A stretch of DNA of 64,000 nt from Frateuria soli (GCF_021117385.1 NZ_CP088252.1:2874501-2938500); one strand, 5' to 3'. Shown: positions 43,265-54,277, counted from the stretch's first letter. Numbers and translations: made by a program. Notes: generated by a model from the sequence alone, not told the origin.

Positions 43265-43831
43265 GTGTCCGATTCGATCCTCCGCCTGCACGATTGTCCT
43301 GCCCGCCCCTGGAAGAACGGCCTGGGCCGCACCCGCGAACTGTCCGTGGCACCGCACGGCGCCGGCATGGACGACTTCCTCTGGCGTGTGAGCGTGGCCG
43401 AGGTAGACAGCGCGGCGCCGTTCTCCGCCTTTCCCGGCATCGACCGCACCATCGTGCTGCTGGAGGGCGACGGTTTCACCATGACGCTGGACGACGGCCG
43501 CACGCATGCGCTGACCGAACCGTTCGTGCCCTTCGCATTTCCGGGCGAGGCGCAGGTGGCGGTCACGCTGGCCGGCGGCGCCACCCGCGATTTCAACCTG
43601 ATGGTTCGTCGCGGACGCGCGCGCGGGCGCGTTGCTGTCTGGCGCCAGCCCGCGGATGCCCGGCTGCAGACCAACACCGTGCTGCTGTACTGCGCACGCG
43701 GGCGTCTGGAGGTCGGCGATGCGATGTTGCAGCCCGGCGATGCGTGGCTGCCCGATGCGACGGCTCCGGTACGGCTGCAACTGACGCCGGGCGCGGTGGT
43801 GCTCGCCGTGGATGTGCAGCCTGCCGGCTGA
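43265..43831 (+). CDS. HutD family protein (cupin-like)
   Basis: 188 residues from a GTG at 43265. An in-frame ATG at 43238 is possible, but it forms part of a TACAAT hexamer that could itself be the -10, and the 43265 start gives the spacing to RPWKNGLGRTREL seen at the start of HutD proteins. Other features: FLWRVSVAEVDSAAPFSAFPG, DRTIVLLEGDGFTMTL and a C-terminal cupin-like strand region. HutD (Ves) proteins are associated with histidine utilisation, but no hut genes are in the window. The biochemical role is uncertain. Confidence 0.85.
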   Translation: MSDSILRLHDCPARPWKNGLGRTRELSVAPHGAGMDDFLWRVSVAEVDSAAPFSAFPGIDRTIVLLEGDGFTMTLDDGRTHALTEPFVPFAFPGEAQVAVTLAGGATRDFNLMVRRGRARGRVAVWRQPADARLQTNTVLLYCARGRLEVGDAMLQPGDAWLPDATAPVRLQLTPGAVVLAVDVQPAG

Positions 43832-43915
43832 GCTGCCTGCCGCGCGGTGATGCCGTCGTCACGGCAACTGGTCGATCCGCCCCTATGATCGGTGACAGCC
43901 CCAGGGAGAAGCGCG

Positions 43916-44503
43916 ATGCAGTTGATGATCTATGGCCTGTTCGTCTTCCTCGGTATCCACGTGGTGCCGCTGGTCTTTCCGCGCTGGCGCCGCCGGCAGA
44001 TCGACCGCCTCGGTGAGCGCACCTGGAAGGGCGTGTTCGCCCTGGTCGCGCTGGCCGGGCTGGTGCTGACCGCCATCGGCTTCGGCCGGGCGCGGCGGCT
44101 GCCGCTGGTGCTCTACGCGCCGCCGCCGTCCATGGACCATCTCAACGCGCTGTTCACCCTGGTGGCCTTCGTGCTCGTCGTGGCGGCCTACGTGCCGCGC
44201 AATCACATCAAGGCGGCGCTGGGCCAGCCGATGCTCCTGGGCGTGGTGGTCTGGGCGTCGGGCCACCTGCTCGCCACCGGCATGCTGCACGACGTGGTGC
44301 TGTTCGGGATCTTCCTGTCCTGGGCGATCCCGATGGCGGTCTGGCTGCGCCAGCGCGACCGGCTGGAAGGTATCGTCTACCCCGCCGGGACATTGCGCGG
44401 CGATGCGATCGCGGTGGTGGTCGGCGCCGGCGCATGGTGCCTCTTCGCGTTCTGGCTGCACGGCTGGCTGATCGGAGTCGACCCGATGGCCGCGATGCAC
44501 TGA
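43916..44503 (+). CDS. NnrU family membrane protein
   Basis: 195 residues from the ATG at 43916, preceded by AGGGAG. Five to six membrane helices cover it: YGLFVFLGIHVVPLVFP at the start, then VFALVALAGLVLTAIGFGRAR, LFTLVAFVLVVAAYVP and LLGVVVWASGHLLATG, which holds the GHL motif of NnrU. NnrU was named from a denitrification cluster but is widespread in non-denitrifiers; no nitrogen oxide genes lie nearby. It belongs to the same membrane superfamily as the mddA-like protein in this window. Confidence 0.9.
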   Translation: MQLMIYGLFVFLGIHVVPLVFPRWRRRQIDRLGERTWKGVFALVALAGLVLTAIGFGRARRLPLVLYAPPPSMDHLNALFTLVAFVLVVAAYVPRNHIKAALGQPMLLGVVVWASGHLLATGMLHDVVLFGIFLSWAIPMAVWLRQRDRLEGIVYPAGTLRGDAIAVVVGAGAWCLFAFWLHGWLIGVDPMAAMH

Positions 44504-44578
44504 CGGGTGCCGCCAGTCATCTACGCGCCGGGGATCCGCCGCGCTAGAGTGCCCTCCCCGCCACCCCGAGGTCCGGTC

Positions 44579-44776
44579 ATGGTCGGTTTCCTGCTCTGGT
44601 TGCTGCTGCTCGTGTTCTGCTGGCCGTTGGCACTGCTGGCGCTGGTGCTCTGGCCGCTCGTCTGGTTGATCTCGCTGCCGTTCCGGCTGGTAGGGATCAC
44701 CCTGCACGCGGTGTTCGCCTTCCTCGGCGCGCTGCTGATGCTGCCTGCCCGCGTGCTGCGCGGCCGCCCGGCCTGA
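44579..44776 (+). CDS. Small membrane protein
   Basis: 65 residues from the ATG at 44579 (GAGG 7 bases upstream). It is almost wholly hydrophobic, with two adjacent helices (about 2-24 and 28-52), ending in Arg-rich RVLRGRPA. No family recognised. Its stop is one base before the GTG of the next gene, so the two are probably translated together. Confidence 0.7.
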   Translation: MVGFLLWLLLLVFCWPLALLALVLWPLVWLISLPFRLVGITLHAVFAFLGALLMLPARVLRGRPA

Positions 44777-44777
44777 G

Positions 44778-45377
44778 GTGGACAAGCCGTTCGCGCCGGC
44801 CTGCGAACGCAACCGCGAGCCGATCCTCGGCGTGCTGCGCGAGGTCTTCGCGCAATGCACGCGCGTGCTGGAGATCGGCAGCGGCACCGGCCAGCACGCC
44901 GTGCATTTCGCCGCCGCCATGCCGTGGCTGGACTGGCAGTGTTCCGACCGCGCCGAGTACCTGCCTGGCATCCGCGCCTGGCTTGACGAAGCCGGATTGC
45001 CGAATACGCCCGCTCCGATCGAGCTGGACGTGGCGGGTCACTGGCCATCAGCCCGCTACGACGCGGTGTTCAGCGCCAACACGCTGCACATCATGGGATG
45101 GGCGGAAGTCGGACAGCTGTTCGCACACCTGTCCGCCATCACCACCGATGATGCCGTGCTGGCGATCTACGGTCCGTTCAACCGCGACGGCCACTTCACC
45201 AGCGACAGCAACGCAGCCTTCGATCGCTCGCTGAAGCTGCGCGACCCACGCATGGGCCTGCGCGATGCGGAGGCGGTGGATGCGCTGGCAGGCACCGCCG
45301 GGTTCGTGCTGCTGGAAGATCGCGCGATGCCCGCCAACAACCGCTGCCGCGTGTGGCGCCGGCTAAGTGCCGCGTGA
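44778..45377 (+). CDS. DUF938 class I SAM-dependent methyltransferase
   Basis: 199 residues from a GTG. Typical DUF938 features: FAPACERNREPILGVL at the start, SAM motif I VLEIGSGTGQHAVHFA, the DAVFSANTLHIMGW block, IYGPFNRDGHFTSDSN and a C-terminal PANNRCRVWRR. The substrate is unknown. It is coupled to the small membrane-protein gene upstream by a one-base gap. Confidence 0.9.
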   Translation: MDKPFAPACERNREPILGVLREVFAQCTRVLEIGSGTGQHAVHFAAAMPWLDWQCSDRAEYLPGIRAWLDEAGLPNTPAPIELDVAGHWPSARYDAVFSANTLHIMGWAEVGQLFAHLSAITTDDAVLAIYGPFNRDGHFTSDSNAAFDRSLKLRDPRMGLRDAEAVDALAGTAGFVLLEDRAMPANNRCRVWRRLSAA

Positions 45378-45463
45378 CGGGTACCGTCGACCGGTCCCCG
45401 GTTGACGCCGGGTTGATCGCCATGCGTGCCTCATGAGGGCGGTCATCGTCGTTCGGGGACCTC

Positions 45464-46009
45464 ATGCATCAGCACACAGGCGGGCGGTCGTCGCAGCGTC
45501 CGATGCGTACCACCGGAGCCACCGCGCGTGGCGTGGAAGCCGTGCCGTGGCTGGACCTGGAACGCTACATCGGGCGGTGGCACGGCCTGGCCTGGCTGCC
45601 GCTGCCGTTTCAGCGCCGCTGCTCGGGCGAGCTCACGCTGGAATACGCGCCGCGCGACGACGGCCTTGTCGCGGTGGTCAGTGCCTGCCGTGACGAGTAC
45701 GGCCGGGTGAGCGAGGCACACGGCGTGCTGCGCCAGCCCGAGCCGTTGCGCGAACCGGCCCGGCTGCAGTTGCGCTTCGCCCCGGTCTGGCTGAACCGCT
45801 TGCGCTTCGTATGGAACGAGCACTGGGTCATCTCGCTCGATGCCGACTATCGCTGGGCCGTGGTGGGCGAGCCACGGCGGCGCTACCTGTGGATCCTGGG
45901 TCGCGAACCGCGCATGGACTACCACCTGTTCGAGGAACTCAAGGCAGTCCCGCGCCGCATGGGCTACGACCTGGCGCCCCTGCTCGTCTCGCGCCAGCGG
46001 ACCGACTGA
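45464..46009 (+). CDS. Lipocalin (Blc-like) without signal peptide
   Basis: 181 residues. The lipocalin signature GxW is in LERYIGRWHGLAWLPLPFQ (near 35), followed by alternating beta strands, WVISLDADYRWAVVGEPRRRYLWILGRE and a late helix FEELKAVPRRMGYD. It matches Blc-type bacterial lipocalins, which bind fatty acids or lysophospholipids. Blc is normally an outer-membrane lipoprotein, but here the N-terminus (MHQHTGGRSSQRPMRTTGA) is polar with no lipobox, so the protein would be cytoplasmic unless the start is wrong. Confidence 0.85.
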   Translation: MHQHTGGRSSQRPMRTTGATARGVEAVPWLDLERYIGRWHGLAWLPLPFQRRCSGELTLEYAPRDDGLVAVVSACRDEYGRVSEAHGVLRQPEPLREPARLQLRFAPVWLNRLRFVWNEHWVISLDADYRWAVVGEPRRRYLWILGREPRMDYHLFEELKAVPRRMGYDLAPLLVSRQRTD

Positions 46010-46083
46010 GCGGCGCGCATTGCATTTTCCGGCCGAGCCGTCAGGATGACCGGAAGCACTCTACCGGTGGACTCCCGCATCAC

Positions 46084-46482
46084 GTGCGCGCCGTCGATAC
46101 CCTCACTCCCTGCCCCTGCGGCAATCCCGCCGGCTACGCGCACTGCTGCGGGCCGTTGCACGAGGGGCGCGCCGCGCCGACTGCCGAGGCGCTGATGCGC
46201 TCGCGCTACAGCGCCTATGTCCTCAAGCGCGAAGACTTCCTGCTGGCCACCTGGCATCCGGGCACGCGCCCGGCCCACCTGAAGCTCGCCTCGCAGCAGC
46301 CGGCGCCAAGCTGGCTCGGACTGTCGGTGAAGCGCCACGAGGAGGGCGCCACCGAAGCGGTGGTCGAGTTCGTTGCGCGCCTGCGCTACGGCGGCGGGCG
46401 GGCGCAGCGCCTGCACGAGGTGAGCCGGTTCCTGCGCGAGGGCGGCCGCTGGTACTACGTGGATGGCGAGATCCTGGCCTGA
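46084..46482 (+). CDS. YchJ family metal-binding protein
   Basis: 132 residues from a GTG at 46084. An N-terminal SEC-C-like zinc motif, CPCGNPAGYAHCCGPLHEG, is followed by PTAEALMRSRYSAYVL and the NTF2-like YchJ domain. Length fits the family (about 125-160). The function is unknown. Between its stop and the convergent ligB gene lies a type 1 REP-like palindrome. Confidence 0.88.
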   Translation: MRAVDTLTPCPCGNPAGYAHCCGPLHEGRAAPTAEALMRSRYSAYVLKREDFLLATWHPGTRPAHLKLASQQPAPSWLGLSVKRHEEGATEAVVEFVARLRYGGGRAQRLHEVSRFLREGGRWYYVDGEILA

Positions 46483-46514
46483 CGCCGGCTCCCCTGTTCG
46501 CTGCGGTGAACCCT

Positions 46515-46594
46515 TGCAGGAGCGCACCTGTGCGCGACCGCGACGGGCGGTCGAGCAGTGGAGGCGCGCGGTCGCGCACAGGCGCGCTCCTACA
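46515..46594. repeat. REP-like palindrome, type 1, second copy
   Basis: Inverted arms of about 28 bases (46515-46542 and 46567-46594) with two mismatches. The left arm starts TGCAGGAGCGCACCTGTGCG. It lies between the convergent ychJ-like and ligB genes. The sequence is closely related to the copy at 406-477. Confidence 0.8.
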
Positions 46595-46610
46595 GGTCCC
46601 CGCACGTTGG

Positions 46611-48428
<1,818 letters not shown>

Positions 48429-48499
48429 TCAGGTGGGCCCCGGCCCTTCGACCGACCCTCGTCCCGACGAGGAGAGGGCCGGAGCGCGGATTGACGGCC

Positions 48500-49252
48500 T
48501 TACCATGCCACTTCGCTGCGGCCGTCCGGACGTCCTTCCGGTCCGAACCGGCGCTCGATGATCCGGCCACCACCCGCGCGGCCCACCAGCACCAGCGTGC
48601 TCGCGCGCGTGCCGTACTCGGGGCCACGGATGAACGCGGGGGAAAGCCGGCGTTCGCGCTCGCGGCCGATGCCGGTGTCGGGAAGTTCGTGGTCCAGGGC
48701 CGGCTGTTCGTCCGCCAGGGCCGCGAACAGCGGCGCGACGTCCTCCATGCCTTCGTCCAGCCATGCCTGCAGGCGTGCCATCAGCTGGCGCGTCTTCGGC
48801 CAGGGCGTGTTGAAGTCCGCGTTGGACAGCCCATGCACGCCCGGCGTCACCGCCTGCACGCGCGGCTCGGGCCGGTTGCCCAGATAGAACGCGGCCTGCG
48901 CATCGAAGGTAAGCAGGTTGAAAGGACGATAGCCGGCTGCCGACGCGCCCAGCGCCTGCGCATGTGCCGTGGCGTCGGCACAGCCGCGCAGCCAGTCGGT
49001 AACCAGCAGGCCGCGCGAACGGCCCGTCTGCGGCAGACGCGGGTCGCGCACGTTGGTGACCACGCCGCAGCGGCCATCCGTGCTCAACCCGAGCCAGGTG
49101 CCGCCGGCTTCCAGGTCGCGTCCGGCGATGACCGGCATGTCGTTCCAGCGGGCCAGCGGCGCGCTCGGGCGGGCGTGGTATTCGTCACGGTTGCCCGCCA
49201 GCACCAGCCGCCAGCGCGGATGGATGTTCCAGGCAAAGGCGATGAGGCACAT
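48500..49252 (-). CDS. NRDE/TANGO2 family protein
   Basis: 250 residues. It begins MCLIAFAWNIHPRWRLVLAGNRDEYHARP, containing the family-defining NRDE motif near residue 21 and an N-terminal Cys2. Further conserved parts are AGGTWLGLSTDGRCGVVTNVRDP and the late RASTLVLVG. The family includes human TANGO2, linked to heme trafficking and lipid metabolism; an Ntn-hydrolase-like fold has been suggested. The bacterial function is unknown. The spacer 48297-48499 shows no gene, only a degenerate GC-rich hairpin. Confidence 0.9.
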   Translation of the reverse strand: MCLIAFAWNIHPRWRLVLAGNRDEYHARPSAPLARWNDMPVIAGRDLEAGGTWLGLSTDGRCGVVTNVRDPRLPQTGRSRGLLVTDWLRGCADATAHAQALGASAAGYRPFNLLTFDAQAAFYLGNRPEPRVQAVTPGVHGLSNADFNTPWPKTRQLMARLQAWLDEGMEDVAPLFAALADEQPALDHELPDTGIGRERERRLSPAFIRGPEYGTRASTLVLVGRAGGGRIIERRFGPEGRPDGRSEVAW

Positions 49253-49414
49253 CGGATCGCTCGCAGTCGCGGGAGAGCCTTCATTGTCCCCCCGATAGAC
49301 GAGGGCGCGCCGCCGGCGTACCCCGGGGAAACGGTTTGTCCGCGGGGTTCGTCGATGCGTCGCCCGGCCGCAGGCCGAGCCATGGCTGTCTGCGGATGCC
49401 GCAACGCCCTGCGA

Positions 49415-51526
49415 TCAGAACACGAGCCGCATGCCGACCGTCACGCTCCGCCCCGGGGCTGGCTCGTAGTAGCGGCCGTTGCCGCCGTTGACGATCACCG
49501 AACCGACCAGGCGGCGGTCGAAGAGATTGTCGATCCGTGCGGAGACATGCAGGCGGCTGTCGCCGAGCGCCAGGCCGTAGCCCAGGTCGAGGCCCGTGCG
49601 CAGGTAACCGGGCGCCGTGGCGCTGTTGCGGTCGTCCACCGGTACGGGGCCGGCACCGTCGAGTTCGAGCCCGCCGCGCCATCCCAGTTCGCCCCCGCGT
49701 TCCAGGCGCAGCGAGCCGTAGCGCCACGGCACGCCGGGGATGCGCGTGCCGGCCGGCACCGGCAGGTCCGGTGCCAGGCAGGGCGTGTCCGCGCAGGCCA
49801 GGAAGCCGCTGCGGAAGCGCGCATCCAGCCAGGTCAGCCCCATGCGCAGCTTCCAGCCGGCGCCGAGCTCGCCGCGGACCGACAACTCGGCGCCGCTGCG
49901 CCGGCCGCGGCCCACGTTGCGGTAGGTGGACCGCCCGTCGTGGTTGCTCGCCACCGCCAGTTCGTCCCGGCTGTCCGCGCGGAAAAGCGCCAGCTCGACG
50001 CCAAGCTCGTCCCGCGGCCGCCACTTCAGGCCCAGTTCGACGTTGCGGCTGCGCACCGGTGCCAGGTCGAGCGCCAGGCCCGCGCCGCCGTCGTCGCGAT
50101 AGCCCAGCTCGTTGAAGGTGGGCGTCTCGAAGCCCTCGCCGTAGCTGGCGTACAGGCGCAGGTGCGCATCGGGCCGGAAGTCGATGCCCGCCACCGGCGT
50201 GGTTGCGCGGTAGCGCACGCGACCGCTGTCGTCGGGGTTGCCCGCGGTGACATAGCGGTCGCGCGTGTGGAAGGCCACCTCGCTGTGCCGTGCGCCCAGC
50301 AGCAGCGACCAGCGCGGCGCGACGCGCCAGTACAGCTGCGCGTACTGGTCGAACGCCTGCACGCGGTCGCGCTCGTCGCGGCGCAACGCACCGGCCACGC
50401 CGAGGGTGTCGCCGACGAAGTTCTCGTAGCCGCGGCGATGCTGGTCCTGCGCGTCCCGGCTCGCGCCCAGCACCGCTTCCAGCGGTCGCCCCAGCGCCCG
50501 CCCACGATGCGTCCAGCGCGCATCGACCCCACCGTAGCCGCCCGCCAGGTCGATCACCCCGCCGGCACTGAGCGGGCTTTGCTGCGCGGTGGGCGGGATC
50601 GACAGCACCTGGTCAACCGACCGCCGGCCGGCGTAGCCCATCAGGCGCACGCCGTCATGCTCGCCCTCGGCACTCCAGGTCGCACCCAACTGCTGCTGTT
50701 CCACGCGCTTGCGGGTGTCGAAGGCAGCCGCTGCCTCCACCGACTGGCGCGGGTCGGCCCGCCACTGCGCGCGGGTGAGGCCGAGCGGGTCCTGCGCCTG
50801 CGGCTGCGCCAGCGTGTTGATCACCACGGTCAGCGTACGTCCGCTGCCCAGGTCGAATCCGAGACGCGCGTTGCCGGCAGTGCGTTGCGCGCGGCTGTGC
50901 GCACGATAGCCGTCGGTACGGAAATGGCCCAGCCACACGTTGTAGTCGAGCGGGCCGGCCATGCCGCGCGTCCCGGCATCCAGGCGCCAGCTCGCATCGG
51001 CGCCGGCGAAGGCTTCCAGCGTGCTCACCGGTACCGGCCCGCCCGCGGCGGTCCACACCTGCACCACGCCACCGGAGGAGTTGCCGTACAGCGCCGAGAA
51101 CGGCCCGCGCAACACCTCCACGCGATCGGCGGCGGCCAGCGCGATGTGCGAGAGCTGGCCCTGGCCGTCCGGCATCGTCGCGGGAATGCCGTCGACGTAC
51201 AGCCGCACGCCGCGCACGCCGAAGCTGGCGCGCGCGCCAAAGCCGCGGATCGAGAGTTGTTCGTCCTGCGCATAGTTCTGCCGGCTGCGCGCCAGCACGC
51301 CGGGCACGCCGACCAGCGCCTCGGACAGGTTCACGCCCGGCTTGCCGCTGGCGCCGGTGTCCACCGCCATGCGGAACAGCGCGGCCGGCAGGTCGAACGG
51401 CGCGATGTCCAGCCGCACCGCCTGCACCGGCACCGGCGGCAGCTCGGTGACGGCCTGCGCCGCCAGCGCCAGCGGCCAGCCGGCGACCGCGATCGCGACC
51501 CACGTTCGACGCTTGCCCATCGACAT
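49415..51526 (-). CDS. pqqU: TonB-dependent outer-membrane receptor, PqqU (YncD)-like
   Basis: 703 residues from the ATG at 51526 with a signal peptide (about 1-25). The plug domain (about 50-165) contains SRQNYAQDEQLSIRGFGARA, GVRGVRLYVDGIPATMPDGQ and VEVLRGPFSALYGNSSGGVV. The barrel ends with IDNLFDRRLVGSVIVNGGNG, YYEPAPGRS and a terminal Phe. These blocks closely resemble what I recall of E. coli YncD, shown to import the cofactor pyrroloquinoline quinone. No pqq biosynthesis or quinoprotein dehydrogenase gene is in the window, so PQQ scavenging is an inference from similarity. Confidence 0.85.
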   Translation of the reverse strand: MSMGKRRTWVAIAVAGWPLALAAQAVTELPPVPVQAVRLDIAPFDLPAALFRMAVDTGASGKPGVNLSEALVGVPGVLARSRQNYAQDEQLSIRGFGARASFGVRGVRLYVDGIPATMPDGQGQLSHIALAAADRVEVLRGPFSALYGNSSGGVVQVWTAAGGPVPVSTLEAFAGADASWRLDAGTRGMAGPLDYNVWLGHFRTDGYRAHSRAQRTAGNARLGFDLGSGRTLTVVINTLAQPQAQDPLGLTRAQWRADPRQSVEAAAAFDTRKRVEQQQLGATWSAEGEHDGVRLMGYAGRRSVDQVLSIPPTAQQSPLSAGGVIDLAGGYGGVDARWTHRGRALGRPLEAVLGASRDAQDQHRRGYENFVGDTLGVAGALRRDERDRVQAFDQYAQLYWRVAPRWSLLLGARHSEVAFHTRDRYVTAGNPDDSGRVRYRATTPVAGIDFRPDAHLRLYASYGEGFETPTFNELGYRDDGGAGLALDLAPVRSRNVELGLKWRPRDELGVELALFRADSRDELAVASNHDGRSTYRNVGRGRRSGAELSVRGELGAGWKLRMGLTWLDARFRSGFLACADTPCLAPDLPVPAGTRIPGVPWRYGSLRLERGGELGWRGGLELDGAGPVPVDDRNSATAPGYLRTGLDLGYGLALGDSRLHVSARIDNLFDRRLVGSVIVNGGNGRYYEPAPGRSVTVGMRLVF

Positions 51527-51635
51527 ACCCGTACGCTGACGATCATCCATGGTAGCGGCCGCCCGTGCAGGCGCTGTCGCGGCGCGGGCGTCAGCGCACC
51601 CTACGACGCGCCCGCTTCGGGGATAATCGGTCCCC

Positions 51636-52811
51636 ATGCGCCGACCCACCCTTCGTGCCCTCGTCCGCCTGCTGACCCTCATCGCACTGGCCTTCGCCAT
51701 GCCCGCCGTGGCGCAGGATCCGTCCCTGCACAAGCAGGCCCAGGCCAAACAGCAACTGGCCGAGCTGCGCAGCAAGATGGAAGCCCTGGCCCGCGAGCAG
51801 GCACGGACCGCCGCCCGCCGCGACAGCGCCAACGCCGAACTGGCACGCCAGGCGAACGCGCTGGCCCAGGCCGCCCGTGCACTGCGCGAGGCGGACGCCG
51901 CGCTGGCGGCCAAGCAACAGGAACTGGAGCAGTTGCAGCAGCAGCGCAGCGAGCTGGAGCGGCGCCTGGCCGGCCAGCGCGCGGCCATCGCCGATCTGCT
52001 GCGCGCCACCTACACGCTCGGCCGCGGCACCGACCTGCGCCTGCTGCTGGGCGATCAGGACCTGGCGCAGATCGCACGCGCGCTGGCGTACTCGAAGTAC
52101 TTCCAGCAGGATCGCGCCGCGCGCGTGGCTGAACTGATGAACGAGCTCGGCCGCCTGCAGCAGCTGGAGGCCGACATCACCGCCGAACAGCAGGCCCTGG
52201 CCGCCACCCGCGCCGAACGCGCGAACAAGGCCCGGGCACTCGCCACCCAGCGTGCCGCGCAGCAGAAGCTGGTCGCCCAGGCCAATGCCAGGTACAAGGA
52301 CGAGAGCCAGCGCCTGGCCGCGATGAAACAGAACGCGCAGTCGCTGGACCACCTGGTCGACAAGCTGCAGCGCGCGATCGACGAGGCCGCCCGCGAAGCG
52401 GCGCGCAACGAGCGCGCCAGCCCCGCCGCGCCCAGCCGTGCCGGCGGCAAGGCCGACATCCGCGGCAACCTGCCCTGGCCCGCGTCCGGGGCGGTGGTCA
52501 GCTACGGCAACGGCGTGCTGATCAAGGCCGAAGGCGGCAGCGAAGTGCACGCGGTGGCGCGGGGCCGGGTGGTCTATGCGGCCTTCCTGCGCGGCTACGG
52601 GCTGCTGGTCATCCTCAACCACGGGGACGGCTGGCTGAGCATGTACGGCAACAACGAGAGCGTGCTGCGCAGCGTCGGCGACCAGGTCGCGGCGGGCGAG
52701 GCGATCGGCACCGCCAGTCCGACCACCGGCGTCAACACCGGCGTGTATTTCGAACTGCGTCACAAGAACAAGCCCGTCGACCCGCGCGGCTGGCTGGCCA
52801 GGCGCCGTTGA
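51636..52811 (+). CDS. envC: Murein hydrolase activator EnvC
   Basis: 391 residues: signal peptide (about 1-26), a long coiled coil (about 30-255, Ala/Gln/Glu-rich) and a C-terminal LytM domain (about 275-385, LPWPASGAVVSYGNGVLIKA, VILNHGDGWLSMYGNN). The LytM domain lacks the HxxxD zinc site, as in EnvC, which does not cut murein itself but activates AmiA/AmiB amidases at the septum. A GATAAT hexamer lies 8 bases before the ATG. A carboxy-terminal protease gene follows, the usual envC-ctp order. Confidence 0.93.
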   Translation: MRRPTLRALVRLLTLIALAFAMPAVAQDPSLHKQAQAKQQLAELRSKMEALAREQARTAARRDSANAELARQANALAQAARALREADAALAAKQQELEQLQQQRSELERRLAGQRAAIADLLRATYTLGRGTDLRLLLGDQDLAQIARALAYSKYFQQDRAARVAELMNELGRLQQLEADITAEQQALAATRAERANKARALATQRAAQQKLVAQANARYKDESQRLAAMKQNAQSLDHLVDKLQRAIDEAAREAARNERASPAAPSRAGGKADIRGNLPWPASGAVVSYGNGVLIKAEGGSEVHAVARGRVVYAAFLRGYGLLVILNHGDGWLSMYGNNESVLRSVGDQVAAGEAIGTASPTTGVNTGVYFELRHKNKPVDPRGWLARRR

Positions 52812-52897
52812 CGCCCCCCGCGCCGCGCCGCAGGCTAGCTTTGGAACGACCACGCTGCCGCGCTGTCGAAATCTGCCGGATACCCAGGAGTCTACGC

Positions 52898-54241
52898 ATG
52901 CATCCGATCCCCCGTGCCCTGGCCTGCGCCGTGACCGCCGCGCTGGCGTTCGCGCCGTTGCACGCACAGCAGGCTCCGGCCGGCGCGGCGAGTTCGGCGG
53001 CGCCGGCCAAGGCCGCCAGCGCGCCCGATCCGGTCGATCTCGACGACGTGCGCAACTTCAGCCGCGTCTACGAGGTGGTGCGCCAGGCCTACGTCGAGAA
53101 GGTCGACAACAAGACGCTGATGAAGGCGGCGATCAGCGGCATGCTGAGCGGACTGGACCCGCACAGCGAGTACCTGGACAAGCAGGGCCTGCAGCAGCTT
53201 TCGGAGGACACCACCGGCCAGTACAGCGGCCTTGGCATCGAGGTGCTGGAGGTGGACGGCACGCTGCGCATCATCGCCCCGATCGACGACACCCCGGCCG
53301 CGCGCGCCGGCATCAAGCCCGGCGACACGATCGTCAGGATCGACGGCAAGGCGGTCGACCCGGAGAACGTGGACGACATGTTCAAGCTGCTGCGTGGCGA
53401 TCCGGGCAGCAAGGTCACGCTCTCGATCCTGCACGAGAACAGCGACCAGCCGGTCGACATGCACCTGGTGCGCGAACAGATCTCGGTAACCAGCGTGAAG
53501 CTGCGCGAACTGCAGCCCGGCTACGCCTACATCCGCATCAGCCAGTTCCAGGAAGACACCGCCGACGACCTGGAGCGCAAGTTCTCCGCATACGTCGCCA
53601 GGCACGGCCAGCCCAGGGGCGCGGTGCTCGACCTGCGCTCCAACCCCGGCGGTCTGCTCACTTCGGCGGTGGCGGTCAGCGACGACTTCCTCGACACCGG
53701 CGGCATCGTCAGCACGCGCGGACGTCTTGCCGATGCCAACCTCACGTTCGACGCGCACCCGGGCGACCTGCTGCAGGGCGCGCCGATGGTGCTGCTGGCC
53801 GACAACGGCACGGCTTCGGCCGCGGAAATCGTTGCCGGCGCGCTCAAGGACAACCGTCGCGCACTGATCGTGGGCCGGCGCACCTTCGGCAAGGGCGTGG
53901 TGCAGACCGTGCTGCCGCTGGATGCCGACCATGCAGTCAAGCTCACCACCGCCCGCTACTACACGCCCAACGGCGCCTCGATCCAGGCCGAGGGCATCAA
54001 GCCGGACATCGCGCTGGCCGAGCTCACCGTCAACAAGGCCGACAGCCAACCGGAGCTGATCAACTCGGAGGCGGACCTCAAGCACCACCTGGCCAACGAG
54101 AACACCGCCGCCGCGCAGGACATCGACAACGACGGCAGCGTCGAGAACGCCAGGCTGGCCACCCAGGACTACACGCTGGCGCAGGCGTTGAACATCCTCA
54201 AGGGGCTGGCGCTGGGGCACCGCGCGGACGCCGCACAGTAA
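52898..54241 (+). CDS. ctpA: Carboxy-terminal processing protease (S41 family)
   Basis: 447 residues with a signal peptide (about 1-24, ending PLHAQQA). A PDZ domain spans about 100-190 (YSGLGIEVLEVDG, AARAGIKPGDTIVRIDG). The S41 protease core has GAVLDLRSNPGGLL, the nucleophile Ser307 in NGTASAAEI and general base Lys332 in RTFGKGVVQ, 25 residues apart as in CtpA. It cleaves periplasmic or lipoprotein substrates such as peptidoglycan hydrolases. AGGAG lies 8 bases before the ATG. It is 86 bases after envC. Confidence 0.93.
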   Translation: MHPIPRALACAVTAALAFAPLHAQQAPAGAASSAAPAKAASAPDPVDLDDVRNFSRVYEVVRQAYVEKVDNKTLMKAAISGMLSGLDPHSEYLDKQGLQQLSEDTTGQYSGLGIEVLEVDGTLRIIAPIDDTPAARAGIKPGDTIVRIDGKAVDPENVDDMFKLLRGDPGSKVTLSILHENSDQPVDMHLVREQISVTSVKLRELQPGYAYIRISQFQEDTADDLERKFSAYVARHGQPRGAVLDLRSNPGGLLTSAVAVSDDFLDTGGIVSTRGRLADANLTFDAHPGDLLQGAPMVLLADNGTASAAEIVAGALKDNRRALIVGRRTFGKGVVQTVLPLDADHAVKLTTARYYTPNGASIQAEGIKPDIALAELTVNKADSQPELINSEADLKHHLANENTAAAQDIDNDGSVENARLATQDYTLAQALNILKGLALGHRADAAQ

Positions 54242-54248
54242 CGCTCCG

Positions 54249-54277
54249 GCTCCCTCTCTCCGCCGGGGAGAGGGGGG
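54249..54277. terminator. Single hairpin between convergent ctpA and tatC
   Basis: One half of the CCCTCTCCCC element family (CTCCCTCTCTCCGCCGGGGA and on) fills the 36-base gap between the ctpA and tatC stop codons. It has a stem of about 9 pairs and no T run. It probably serves as a shared bidirectional stop. Confidence 0.5.

Noticed and set aside
48491-52132. Long + strand frame opposite the NRDE and PqqU-like genes
   Set aside because: Shadow of the two real minus-strand genes; no domain recognised.
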